The notes under the pieces are model-generated. The model ran no database searches. It worked only from the letters and a program-made list of their open reading frames with translations, and was not told where the DNA came from. Positions 25,343-33,953 of a DNA stretch of 64,000 bases are shown piece after piece; position 1 is the stretch's first letter, and every line of letters starts with the position of its first letter. The stretch covers positions 372,001-436,000 of the forward strand of contig NZ_CP038452.1 of assembly GCF_004684245.1 (NCBI RefSeq). The letters are read 5' to 3'. Made by a program: the position numbers and the translations under genes. This DNA is from Thermus caldilimi (lineage in GTDB: Bacteria > Deinococcota > Deinococci > Deinococcales > Thermaceae).

Positions 25343-26335
25343 TCAGGCCCTCGCGGCCAGGGTCTCGGCGAGGGTTGCCAGGAGGGCCTCTATAGCCTCC
25401 TCCTTCTGGGCAGAAAGCCTTAGCCACTCGGGCAGGCCAAAGCTGGTGGCGTCCCTTACCCGTATGCCCCTTTCCCTTAGCCTCCTGGCCACCTCCGTGG
25501 CCTGCCCCACCCGCACCAGGAGGAAGTTGGCCGGGCTTTCCCGCACCGGTAGGCCTAGCTCCCGTAGGCCGTGGGCCAGGAGACGGCGCAGGCGGATGAG
25601 TTCCCTTTTGCTCTCCTCCAACCACCCCTGGGCCTCCGGGTCCAGGTGGCCTAAGAGGAGGGCCTCCCCGTAGACGGAAACCGGCCAGGAAGGAGCCAGA
25701 TGGCGGAAGGAAGTGAGGTCTATGGGGGCCAAAAGGTACCCGGCCCGTATCCCAGTGAGGCCGTGAGCCTTGTTGGGGCTGTACAGGCGCCAAGCGCCTT
25801 GGGGCAGGGGAAACGGCTTTTCCATAAGGGGGTAGTAGGCCAAATCCAACACCAAGGCCCCCCCGGCCCGTTGTGTGGCCTCCTCCAGGAAGGGGTACAC
25901 CTCCCCCGTGGGGTTGTTGGGCACGCAGAGGAAGGCCAAGGAGCTCTGGGGTAGAAGCCTCAGGAACTCCTCCGGGCTTCCCGCCTCAAAAAGGGGCAGA
26001 TCCAGGGCCCGCGCAGCCCTGGCGTACTCGCTGAAGGTGGGCCTGAGGAGGAGGATAGGGCCCCTGAGGTGGTTCCAGCGGGCCAGGCGGTGGATGAGTT
26101 CGCTGGTGCCCGTGCCCACGGCCACATGGCTTTCCGGAACCCCGTGGGCCTCGGCCAGAAGGCGGTGGGTTCTATGGTAGAGGGGGTCCGGGTAGCGGCT
26201 TGGATCGGCCTGCCTGAGGTACTCCAGGATCACCGGGTTGGGCCCCAGGGCGTTGGCGTTGGTGGAGAAGTCGTAGAGGGGCTCAGGACCCCCATCGGGC
26301 CCGCCGTGGATGGGCCTCAGCGCATCGTCCAGCAT
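25343..26335 (-). CDS. PLP-dependent CobD-like threonine-phosphate decarboxylase / HisC-fold enzyme
   Basis: A 330-residue fold-type I PLP enzyme. CVPNNPTGEVYP is the NPTG substrate loop, and SPNKAHGLTGIRAGYL carries the PLP-binding Lys. The N-terminal DFSTNANALGPNP is typical of the CobC/CobD branch, which is close to histidinol-phosphate aminotransferases. Being upstream of cobQ-cobU supports L-threonine-3-phosphate decarboxylase, which makes the aminopropanol linker of B12. HisC activity is the alternative. It ends 180 bp before the cobQ start, the space taken by the riboswitch. Confidence 0.8.
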   Translation of the reverse strand: MLDDALRPIHGGPDGGPEPLYDFSTNANALGPNPVILEYLRQADPSRYPDPLYHRTHRLLAEAHGVPESHVAVGTGTSELIHRLARWNHLRGPILLLRPTFSEYARAARALDLPLFEAGSPEEFLRLLPQSSLAFLCVPNNPTGEVYPFLEEATQRAGGALVLDLAYYPLMEKPFPLPQGAWRLYSPNKAHGLTGIRAGYLLAPIDLTSFRHLAPSWPVSVYGEALLLGHLDPEAQGWLEESKRELIRLRRLLAHGLRELGLPVRESPANFLLVRVGQATEVARRLRERGIRVRDATSFGLPEWLRLSAQKEEAIEALLATLAETLAARA

Positions 26336-26381
26336 GGCTACATGCTACGCCCCTTTTGCTCCTCCGGAGCGTGGCCTGGCC

Positions 26382-27521
26382 CTAACCCCTGGCCCGCACC
26401 AGCCAGGCGGAAAGGCCCATGAGGCCTGTAAGGAGCAAGAGGGTGGCGGCGAAGGCCAGGCGGTGGTTGGGCAGGACGGCGTAGAAGAAGGCCAGGGAAC
26501 CCCCGGCCAGGGCGCTTCCCAGGGCTTGGCCCAGGGCTCGGGCCACGGACAGGGCACCCGAGGCCAGCCCCTCGAGGCCCCCAGGCGCCAGGGAAAGCAC
26601 CAGGGCGTTGTTGGCTGCTTGAAAAAGGGCCCGTCCTATCCCCAGGAGGAGGAGCCCCAAGGCCGAGCCCCAGAGGGGATGCCAAAGGGGCAAGAGGGCG
26701 AAGCCCACGCCCGCGGCCACCAGGAGGTAGGCCCCGAGGAGGGCCATGCGGTTGTACCCCAGGCGGTCTGCGGTGCGGCCGGCCCAGGCACCCAGGAGGA
26801 GAAGTTGCAAGGGGTTGAGGAGGAGAAGGGTGCCGATGGCGCTGGGGGAGAACCCCTCTGCCCCCAGGTGGAAGGCCAAGGCCACGGTGGTGCCCAGGGT
26901 GTGGAGGAAGTACAGGGAGGTGGCCGCGAGGGCCTGAAGGAACCCAGAGGCCTCGAACAAGCGCCTTAGAGAGCCTTCCTGCCTGGGAAGTTCCGGAAGA
27001 TTGCCTGAGAGGAAGAGGGCGAGAAGCCCCACGGGAAGGGGGAGGAGAAAGACATAGGAAAGGCCCCAGGTGGCGGCCAAGCCCCCAAGGGCAGGGCCCA
27101 AGAGGGTGCCGGTGGCCACGGTGCTGGCCACCATGCCCATGGCGTAACCCCGGGCCTGGGGAAAGGCGCTGGTGGCCAGGCCGGGCACCAGGCCCACCAC
27201 CATGGCGGTGGCCACTCCCTGGGCCAGGCGGAGGAGGATGAGGTAGGGAAGGCTCGAGGCCAGGGCTAGGGCCAAGGCCAAGGCGGCGTGCAGGATCAGG
27301 CCCAGGCGGAAAAGCCGCGCGGCACCCAGGTAGCGGGCCAGCCAGGCCACGGGCAAATAGGCCAAGGCCGCTCCCAAAAGCCCAGCGGAAACCGCCTGCT
27401 GGGCAGTATCCGGACCTACCTCGTAGATCTGGGACAGGAGGGGGAGGGCAGGGGCCAGGCTGCTTTCGCTCACCGTTCCGAGGAGTACGCCGAAGAGGAG
27501 GGCCACGAGCCTCGAGTCCAC
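26382..27521 (-). CDS. Major facilitator superfamily transporter
   Basis: A 379-residue membrane protein with about twelve hydrophobic segments in two six-helix halves. A GRTADRLGYNR loop between helices is an A-motif variant, and LGPALGGLAATWGLSY resembles motif C of drug/sugar antiporters. The GTG at 27519 is used; there is no strong ribosome site. It runs ahead of the cobD-like gene by 46 bp, so co-transcription is likely. The substrate cannot be inferred, although a corrinoid link is conceivable from context. Confidence 0.85.
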   Translation of the reverse strand: MDSRLVALLFGVLLGTVSESSLAPALPLLSQIYEVGPDTAQQAVSAGLLGAALAYLPVAWLARYLGAARLFRLGLILHAALALALALASSLPYLILLRLAQGVATAMVVGLVPGLATSAFPQARGYAMGMVASTVATGTLLGPALGGLAATWGLSYVFLLPLPVGLLALFLSGNLPELPRQEGSLRRLFEASGFLQALAATSLYFLHTLGTTVALAFHLGAEGFSPSAIGTLLLLNPLQLLLLGAWAGRTADRLGYNRMALLGAYLLVAAGVGFALLPLWHPLWGSALGLLLLGIGRALFQAANNALVLSLAPGGLEGLASGALSVARALGQALGSALAGGSLAFFYAVLPNHRLAFAATLLLLTGLMGLSAWLVRARG

Positions 27522-27529
27522 GGGAAAAG

Positions 27530-27559
27530 CCTACCCATAACCGGACCAGGGTGGGTAGG
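27530..27559. promoter_or_regulatory. Inverted repeat between the MFS gene and ppdK
   Basis: CCTACCC (27530-27536) and GGGTAGG (27553-27559) are perfect complements separated by 16 bp in the divergent gap. It may be an operator or a hairpin in the MFS leader. Confidence 0.35.
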
Positions 27560-27629
27560 GCACGAAGCGGTGTAGACCTCCGGACCTTACACCTTTCCAC
27601 GTTTCCATGCGCCGGGGGAAACTGGGGGC

Positions 27630-30236
27630 GTGGGTACGCACACGCAGGTGTATCTCCTTTCCGAGGCCCGGGGCCTTTCCCGGGATCTCTTGGGCGGCAA
27701 GGGGTTTGGGCTGGTGGAGATGGCCCAGGCGGGGCTTCCCGTTCCCCCGGCCCTCATCATCACCACGGAGGCTTGCCGCCGCTTCCTCAGGGAGGGGGCG
27801 GTGCCGGGCCTGTGGGAGGAGGTCCGGGCCAAGCTGGCAGCCCTCGAGGGCCTAGTAGGCAAGCGCTTCGGCAAAGGGGAGGGGAGCACCCCTCCCCTTT
27901 TGGTTTCCGTGCGGAGCGGGGCCCCGGTGTCCATGCCCGGGATGATGGACACCATCCTCAACCTGGGCCTCTCCTCGGAAGGAGTGGAAAGCCTGGCCCG
28001 GGCCACGGGGAATCCCCGCTTCGCCTGGGATGCCTTCAGAAGGCTCCTTTCCATGTACGGGGAGGTGGTCTTGGGGGAGAGGGCGGAGGTCTTTGAGGGC
28101 ATGCTCTCCGCCTTGAAGGAGAAGCGGGGTGTCCAAAGCGACACGGAGCTTTCCCCCGAGGACCTCGAGGCGCTTTCCTTCCAATACCTGCGCCACCTGC
28201 AAGAGCGGGGTACGCCCTTCCCCATGGACCCCTGGCTTCAGCTGCAAGGGGCCATCGAGGCGGTCTTCCGCAGCTGGCTGAATCCCCGGGCCAAAACCTA
28301 CCGCCGCATCTACGGCATCCCGGAGGACCTGGGCACGGCGGTGGTGGTCCAGGCCATGGTCTACGGGAACCTGGGGGAGGACTCGGGGACCGGGGTGGGC
28401 TTTACCCGCAACCCCGCCACCGGGGAGAAGGGCCTCTACGGGGAATACCTGCGGAACGCCCAGGGTGAGGATGTGGTGGCGGGTATCCGCACCCCTGAGC
28501 CCCTTTCCCGCCTCAAGGAGTACGCCCCCGAGCTCTATAGGGAGATCGAGCGGGTGGCCCACCTCTTGGAGCGCCACTTCCGCGACATGCAGGATTTTGA
28601 GTTCACCGTGGAACGGGGGAGGCTCTACCTGCTCCAAACCCGCTCCGGCAAGCGCACCGCCCAGGCCGCGGTACGCATCGCCGTGGAGATGGCGGAGGAG
28701 GGCCTGATCAGCAAGGAGGAGGCCGTGCTCCGGGTGGAGGCCAACGCCCTGCCCGGCCTCCTCAAGCCCACCGTGGACCGGGAGAAGGCTCCCAAACCCA
28801 TTCTGCGGGGCCTTCCCGCAAGCCCAGGGGCGGCGTTCGGCCATGCGGTCTTCAGCAACGAGGCGGCGGAGCGCTACACCGCCCAAGGGCTTCCCACCAT
28901 CCTGGTGCGCCCGGAAACCACTCCCGAGGACATCACCGGCATGTACCTTTCCAAGGGAATCCTCACCGCCCGGGGAGGCTTGACCTCCCATGCGGCGGTG
29001 GTGGCCCGGGGCCTGGGGGTGCCGGCGGTGGTGGGGGCGGAGGCCTTGAGGGTGGTGCCCGAGGAAGGTCGGGCCTGGGTGGACGGCCTGGAGATCCAGG
29101 AGGGGGAGCTGCTCACCCTGGACGGGAGCACCGGGGAGGTTTACCTGGGAGCGGTGCCCCTGGCTGAAGCGGCCGAGGAGGAGCTTTTGCATAAGCTTCT
29201 TTCCTGGGCGGAGCCCCACCGTTCCCTGGGGGTCAGGGCCAATGCCGATACCCCCCTGGACGCCCAAAGGGCCCGGGCTTTCGGCGCCGAGGGGATCGGA
29301 CTTTGCCGTACCGAGCACATGTTTTTCCAGGAGGAACGCCTGCCTTGGGTTCGGCGGTTGATCCTGGCCCGCACCCCGGAGGAGGAAGCCGAGGCCTTGG
29401 AGCGGCTTTTCGTCTTCCAAAAGGAGGACTTCAAGGGCATCCTCAAGGCCATGGATGGCCTCCCGGTAACCGTACGCCTCCTGGATCCTCCCCTCCACGA
29501 GTTCCTGCCCTCCCTCGAGGAACTGAAGGTGCAGGCGGAGGCTGGGGACGAGGAGGCCAAGGCCCTTTGGGAGCGGGCCAAGGCCCTGGCGGAGCAGAAC
29601 CCCATGCTGGGCTTTCGGGGCATCCGGCTTTTGCTCCTCAGGCCGGGCATCTTCCGCATGCAGCTTCGGGCGCTCCTGGAGGCGGCCAAGGAGCTAAGGG
29701 AAGAGGGTTTTGATCCCCGCCCTGAGGTCATGGTTCCCCTGGTGGCAGATCCCAAGGAGGTGGAAAGGGCCAAGGCCCTGGCGGAGGAGCTTTTCCGGGA
29801 GTACGGCCCCATTCCCTTCGGCACCATGATCGAGACTCCAAGGGCGGCCCTTCTGGCTTCGGAGATCGCTCCCCTGGTGGACTTTTTCAGCTTTGGCACC
29901 AACGACCTCACCCAGATGGCCTTTGGTCTTTCCCGGGACGATGCCGGGAAGTTCCTTCCCCAGTACGTGGAGGAAGGGCTTTTCCCCTTCGACCCCACGG
30001 AGCGCCTGGACGAGAAGGGGGTGGGAAGGCTTCTTCGGCTTGCGGTGCAGGAAGGGAAGCGGGCTAACCCCAGGCTTAAGGTAGGGCTGTGCGGGGAACA
30101 TGGGGGCGAGGCTCGCAGCGTGGCCTTTGTGGCCGACCTCCTGGATTACACCTCGGCGAGCCCCTTCAGGGTGCTTACCGCCCGGCTTGCCGCAGCCCAG
30201 GCGGGGCTTCGGGCCTCGAGGTACGCAGGCACCTGA
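27630..30236 (+). CDS. ppdK: Pyruvate, phosphate dikinase
   Basis: An 868-residue PPDK, a standard length. It interconverts pyruvate, ATP and phosphate with phosphoenolpyruvate, AMP and pyrophosphate. N-terminal ATP-grasp signatures include VSVRSGAPVSMPGMMDTILN, and TGVGFTRNPATGEKGLYGEY follows. The phospho-carrier His lies in GGLTSHAAVVARG at about residue 455. The C-terminal PEP/pyruvate barrel has GLCRTEHMF, FGTNDLTQM and GLCGEHGG. The GTG at 27630 is the first start in frame with the family N-terminus. A perfect hairpin terminator follows. Confidence 0.97.
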   Translation: MGTHTQVYLLSEARGLSRDLLGGKGFGLVEMAQAGLPVPPALIITTEACRRFLREGAVPGLWEEVRAKLAALEGLVGKRFGKGEGSTPPLLVSVRSGAPVSMPGMMDTILNLGLSSEGVESLARATGNPRFAWDAFRRLLSMYGEVVLGERAEVFEGMLSALKEKRGVQSDTELSPEDLEALSFQYLRHLQERGTPFPMDPWLQLQGAIEAVFRSWLNPRAKTYRRIYGIPEDLGTAVVVQAMVYGNLGEDSGTGVGFTRNPATGEKGLYGEYLRNAQGEDVVAGIRTPEPLSRLKEYAPELYREIERVAHLLERHFRDMQDFEFTVERGRLYLLQTRSGKRTAQAAVRIAVEMAEEGLISKEEAVLRVEANALPGLLKPTVDREKAPKPILRGLPASPGAAFGHAVFSNEAAERYTAQGLPTILVRPETTPEDITGMYLSKGILTARGGLTSHAAVVARGLGVPAVVGAEALRVVPEEGRAWVDGLEIQEGELLTLDGSTGEVYLGAVPLAEAAEEELLHKLLSWAEPHRSLGVRANADTPLDAQRARAFGAEGIGLCRTEHMFFQEERLPWVRRLILARTPEEEAEALERLFVFQKEDFKGILKAMDGLPVTVRLLDPPLHEFLPSLEELKVQAEAGDEEAKALWERAKALAEQNPMLGFRGIRLLLLRPGIFRMQLRALLEAAKELREEGFDPRPEVMVPLVADPKEVERAKALAEELFREYGPIPFGTMIETPRAALLASEIAPLVDFFSFGTNDLTQMAFGLSRDDAGKFLPQYVEEGLFPFDPTERLDEKGVGRLLRLAVQEGKRANPRLKVGLCGEHGGEARSVAFVADLLDYTSASPFRVLTARLAAAQAGLRASRYAGT

Positions 30237-30250
30237 CCGAGGCCTGAAGG

Positions 30251-30280
30251 AAGCCCAGGGGGGTAAGCCCCCCTGGGCTT
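30251..30280. terminator. Terminator hairpin after ppdK
   Basis: AAGCCCAGGGGGG (30251-30263) and CCCCCCTGGGCTT (30268-30280) form a perfect 13-bp stem with a TAAG loop, 14 bp after the ppdK stop. A short AT-rich stretch follows. Confidence 0.85.
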
Positions 30281-30296
30281 AACGCTTTAAACTGGA

Positions 30297-30405
30297 ATGG
30301 TTTACAGGATTAGCGGACTTAAGAAGAGGGCTATGAGGGAAGTCTACGCCTTTGTGGAGAAAAGGGACCTGGCGATGAGCCGACTGCTTTCTAGAAGGGT
30401 CTCAC
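30297..30405 (+). other. Short low-GC open frame, possible gene remnant
   Basis: The gap between ppdK and pxpA holds an ATG-started frame whose first 36 codons encode a basic, plausible peptide (MVYRISGLKKRAMREVYAF and on). Its third positions are AT-rich compared with every neighbour, and past about 30405 the frame simply runs antisense into pxpA. This may be the truncated start of a lost gene or chance. No ribosome site is clear. Confidence 0.2.
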
Positions 30406-31143
30406 CTCTATCCCTGCTTCCTCCAGCGCCCTGCGCACCGCCAGTGCCACCTCGGGGGCGTTGGGGTTGTCCCCGTGGATGCAAAGGGTTTCCGCCCTGA
30501 CCTCCACCTCCCCGCCATCCAGGGCCTCTATTTTTCCTTCTAGAACCATCCTGAGGGCCCGCCTGGCTGCCTCCTTGGGATCGCTGATCCAGCTTCCCGG
30601 GAGGGAGCGGGGGGCCAGCTGGCCGTTTTTCAGATACGCCCGTTCGGGAAAGGCCTCGAGGACCACCCTTAGCCCTGCCCTCCGGGCCTCCTCCTCGTAC
30701 ACCGTGCCGGGAAGCACCACCAAGGGCACTTCGGGGTCAAAGGCCTTCACCGCCTCGGCGATGGCCCGGGCGGTTTCCCGGTCGCGGCAGGCTCTGAGGT
30801 AGAGGGCCCCGTGGGGCTTCACGTGGTGAAGGCTTAGCCCTTCTGTCTTCAGGAAGGCGTAGAGGGCTCCTATCTGGTAGAGGACGTCCGCATAGACTTC
30901 CTCGGGCCTCAGGGCCATATCCCTGCGACCAAAGCCCACCAGGTCGGGGAAGCCCGGGTGGGCTCCCACCGCCACTCCATGGGCCTTGGCAAGAGTCACC
31001 GCCTCCCTTATGCGGGTGGGGCTTCCCCCATGAAAGCCGCAGGCCAGGTTTACCGAGGTCACCAGGGGGAAGATCTCCCGGTCGTGACCGTAGGTGAAGG
31101 CTCCATAGGACTCCCCAGCGTCGGCGTTGAGGTCTATGAACAT
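30391..31143 (-). CDS. pxpA: 5-oxoprolinase subunit A (LamB/YcsF family)
   Basis: A 250-residue protein. MFIDLNADAGESYG at the N-terminus, NLACGFHGGSP, GVAVGAHPGFPDLVGFGRR, HVKPHGALY and CIHGDNPNA are the conserved blocks of PxpA. With PxpB and PxpC it hydrolyses 5-oxoproline to glutamate using ATP. Those subunits are not in this window, so a stand-alone or split arrangement applies. The start is the ATG at 31141-31143, with AAGGGGG upstream. It is the last gene of a long minus-strand series, right after a TRAP transporter. Confidence 0.93.
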   Translation of the reverse strand: MFIDLNADAGESYGAFTYGHDREIFPLVTSVNLACGFHGGSPTRIREAVTLAKAHGVAVGAHPGFPDLVGFGRRDMALRPEEVYADVLYQIGALYAFLKTEGLSLHHVKPHGALYLRACRDRETARAIAEAVKAFDPEVPLVVLPGTVYEEEARRAGLRVVLEAFPERAYLKNGQLAPRSLPGSWISDPKEAARRALRMVLEGKIEALDGGEVEVRAETLCIHGDNPNAPEVALAVRRALEEAGIEVRPF

Positions 31144-31193
31144 GGCCACCCCCTTACAGGGAAAGCTTAACCCCAAACGGAATGACCTGCATG

Positions 31194-32494
31194 TTATCCC
31201 CCGGTCATGGTTCGGGGTAGCCACGTGGCCAACTCCGGGAACAGCATGAGGAGAACCACCATGAGAAGCAGCACCCCCATGAAGGGAAGGGCATAGCGAG
31301 CGATGTGGAAGAGGTCCTCCCCGGTTAAGGACTGGATGACGAAGAGGTTGAAGCCCACGGGGGGAGTGATCTGGGCCAGTTCCACCATGATCACCAGATA
31401 CACGCCGAACCACAAGGGGTCCACGCCGATGGCCTTCACCACGGGAAGGATCACGCTGATGGTGAGGACCACGATGGAGATCCCATCCAGAAACCAGCCC
31501 AGAACGATGTAAACCAGGCTCAAGAAGAAGATGAGGGCCACGGGGGTGATCCCAGCTTCCACCGCCCAGGTGGCCAAGGCCCTGGGGATACCGGTGAACC
31601 CCATGGCCAGGGTCAGAACCCCGGCTCCTGCCAGGATCAGGCCGATCATGCTGGTGGTGCGTATGGCCCCCATCAAGCTTTCAAAGAACATCCTGGGGGA
31701 TAGCTCCCGGTTTAGCCCCGCCAGGAGGAGGGACCCCGCTACCCCTATGGCCGCCGCCTCCGTGGGGGTGGCTACCCCCAGGTAGATGGAGCCCAGGACC
31801 AGGAGGATGAGGAAAAGCACCGGGAAAACGGATAGAAGGCCGACCAAGCTTTGGCGCAGGGGCTTCCGGGGTTCCCGAGGTAGTTGGTGGCGATAGAGGA
31901 AGGCCAGAAGGGCCACCAGGAGCATGAAGAGCAAGGTTAAAACCGCTCCTGGCACCACTCCAGCCATGAAAAGCCGGGCTACGGAAACCTCGGCCATGAC
32001 CCCGTAGACGATCATGATGACGCTGGGGGGATGAGGAAGCCTAGGGTTCCGGCCCCGGCCAATGAGCCCAGGGCCAGGGGCTTGGGGTAGCCGCGGCGCA
32101 ACAGCTCGGGCAGGGTAAACCGGCCCACGGTGGCGGTGGTGGCAGCGGAGGATCCGATGACGGCGGCGAAGAGGGCGCTGGCCACCACGTTCACATGAAG
32201 GAGTCCCCCAGGAAGGCGGGAGAGAAGGGGGCTAAGCCCCTGGAAGAGCCCCTGGGCCAGCCGGGAGCGGTAGAGAACCTCCCCCATCCAGACGAAAAGG
32301 GGCAGGGCGGCCAGGCTCCAGCCGGAGGTGGCGGACCATAGGGCGGTGGCCAGGTTGGCTCCCGGAGGGGCGGTGGTGAACAAGGCCAGGCCAGCGAGGC
32401 CCACCAGGAGGAGGGCCAGGCCCACGTAGACCCCCAGGGCCAGGAGGAGGAAAAGGAGGCCCACCAGGATAAGGCTTTCCCATAGGAGGCTCAT
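31194..32494 (-). pseudogene. dctM: TRAP transporter large permease (DctM type), frameshifted as sequenced
   Basis: The ATG at 32494 opens a DctM-like membrane protein that reads to GTLGFLIPP and then hits a stop. The homologous continuation, VIMIVYGVMAEVSVARLF, resumes in another frame and ends at 31194. One more C on the coding strand in the run at 32025-32030 (six, seven needed) restores PPSVIMIVYG and one 433-residue protein with about twelve membrane segments. It is the main transport subunit of a sodium-driven TRAP importer, overlapping dctQ by 4 bp. The defect is probably a sequence error, as no other decay is seen. Confidence 0.88.
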
Positions 32495-32976
32495 TCCTTT
32501 CCCTCCTTCCAGGTTTTTAGGCCCGCCTCGAGAAGGGCCAGGGCGAAGATGCTGAGGCCCACCGCCAGGAAGCTTTGGGGTAGCCAGAGGGGAAGGGGGA
32601 GAAGCCCTGGGGCCAGGTCTCCGTAGCGGAAGCTCTCCGCCACCCTAAGCCAGGCTTGAACGGAGGCATAAAGGGTTGTTAGGAATCCGAGCCCCAGGGC
32701 GAAGGTTTCCAGCGGGCGACGGGTCCTGGGGGGAAGCTTTCGCAAGAGAAGCCGCATCTGGATGTGCCCCCCGGCCCTCAGGGTGGGAGCAAGGCCCAGG
32801 AAGATGAGCCCGGCGGTGGCGAAGCCGGCCATCTCTAGGGCGGAGGGCACCACGAAGCCCAGGTACCGCCCTGCCACCTGGGCCAGGATCACCAGGAGGA
32901 TGAAAAGGCCCATGAGGGCCGCCAGGAACTCGGATAGACGGTAGAGGCCCTCGAGGGCCTTCTCCAAGAGGTTCAT
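32491..32976 (-). CDS. dctQ: TRAP transporter small permease (DctQ type)
   Basis: A 161-residue protein with four predicted membrane helices. Conserved small-subunit features are LVILAQVAGRYLGFVVPSAL and the GGHIQMRLLL segment between helices 2 and 3. The ATG at 32974-32976 overlaps the stop of dctP (ATGA); an upstream start is only read-through of dctP. It links DctM to the periplasmic side of the importer. Confidence 0.9.
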   Translation of the reverse strand: MNLLEKALEGLYRLSEFLAALMGLFILLVILAQVAGRYLGFVVPSALEMAGFATAGLIFLGLAPTLRAGGHIQMRLLLRKLPPRTRRPLETFALGLGFLTTLYASVQAWLRVAESFRYGDLAPGLLPLPLWLPQSFLAVGLSIFALALLEAGLKTWKEGKE

Positions 32977-33929
32977 CGTCCAAGGTACTGACGGTAGATC
33001 TTGACCCCCGTGGCTCCCGCCTGCTTTTGCCACTCCAGGATCATGGTTTGCCCCACCTTCTTGAGGTCGGCCAGGAGGGTGGGGGAGGGCTTGACCACCT
33101 GCATGCCCCGGCTCGCCAGGGTTTGCATGGCCTTTTCCTCCTGTTCCTGGCTCAGCCGCCAGCCCCGCTCCTCTGCCCGCTTGGCCGCCTGCAACAGGGC
33201 TTCCCGATCCTGGGGGGAGAGGCTTTCAAAGGCCCGTCGGCCGACGACCACCATGTTCTTGGGGATCCAGGCCTTCACGTCGTAGAAGTAACGGGCGAAG
33301 TCCCAGGCCTGGCTGTCCACCCCGGTGACCGGGGAGGTGATCATGGCCTCCACAATCCCCGTGGCGAAGGCCTGGGGAATGTCTGCGGCCTCCACCTGAA
33401 CTGGGTGCATGCCGAGTAGCTCCGCCAGCCGGGCGGTGGCGGGGTTGTAGGCCCGGAACCGCATGCCCTTTAAATCCGCCCCTGTATTCACGGGCCGCTT
33501 GGTGTAGAGCCCTTGAGGCGGCCAGGGAACGGCGTAGAGAAAGACCACTCCCCTTTGGGCCAGCCACTTTTCCACTTCAGGGCGCTGAGCCTGGTAAAGC
33601 CGACGGGCCTCTTCGTAGCTGGTGGCCACGAAGGGGATGGAGTCCAGGTTGAAGAGGGGGTTTTCGTTGGCGAGAAGGGACATGAGCACCTCCCCCATCT
33701 GCACCTGCCCGTTCCTTACCGCGGGCAGGATCTGGGGATGGGGGAAGAGGGAGCCTCCAGGGTGGACGGTGATCTTGAGCCGGCCTCCCGTGGTTTCCTC
33801 CACTTCCTTTACAAACTGCTGAATGTTTTGCGTGTGGAAGTTGGCCGGAGGATACGGGGTGGCCATGTTCCAGGTCTGGGCTTGGGCTACTAGGGCCAAT
33901 GGGAAAAGCCAGAAAAGGAGCTTACGCAT
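32973..33929 (-). CDS. dctP: TRAP transporter solute-binding protein (DctP type)
   Basis: A 318-residue periplasmic protein with a signal peptide ending VAQAQ. The mature part has TPYPPANFHTQNIQQF and LKGMRFRAYNPATARLAELL, typical of DctP, including the Arg (MRFR) that commonly binds a carboxylate. The ATG at 33929 is favoured because GGAGG lies 9 bp upstream, against 3 bp for the ATG at 33935. The ligand is probably an organic acid; the neighbouring pxpA raises 5-oxoproline as a candidate (inference). Confidence 0.9.
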   Translation of the reverse strand: MRKLLFWLFPLALVAQAQTWNMATPYPPANFHTQNIQQFVKEVEETTGGRLKITVHPGGSLFPHPQILPAVRNGQVQMGEVLMSLLANENPLFNLDSIPFVATSYEEARRLYQAQRPEVEKWLAQRGVVFLYAVPWPPQGLYTKRPVNTGADLKGMRFRAYNPATARLAELLGMHPVQVEAADIPQAFATGIVEAMITSPVTGVDSQAWDFARYFYDVKAWIPKNMVVVGRRAFESLSPQDREALLQAAKRAEERGWRLSQEQEEKAMQTLASRGMQVVKPSPTLLADLKKVGQTMILEWQKQAGATGVKIYRQYLGR

Positions 33930-33953
33930 AACCATGCACCTCCAAGAATTATG

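Noticed and set aside
26338-27600. 420-codon frame overlapping the MFS gene in another minus-strand frame
   Set aside because: Composition is almost only Gly, Pro, Arg, Ala and Ser, and the MFS frame explains the region with twelve membrane segments.
27852-29498. 548-codon frame antisense to ppdK
   Set aside because: The plus strand encodes a full PPDK with all motifs; the antisense frame has none.
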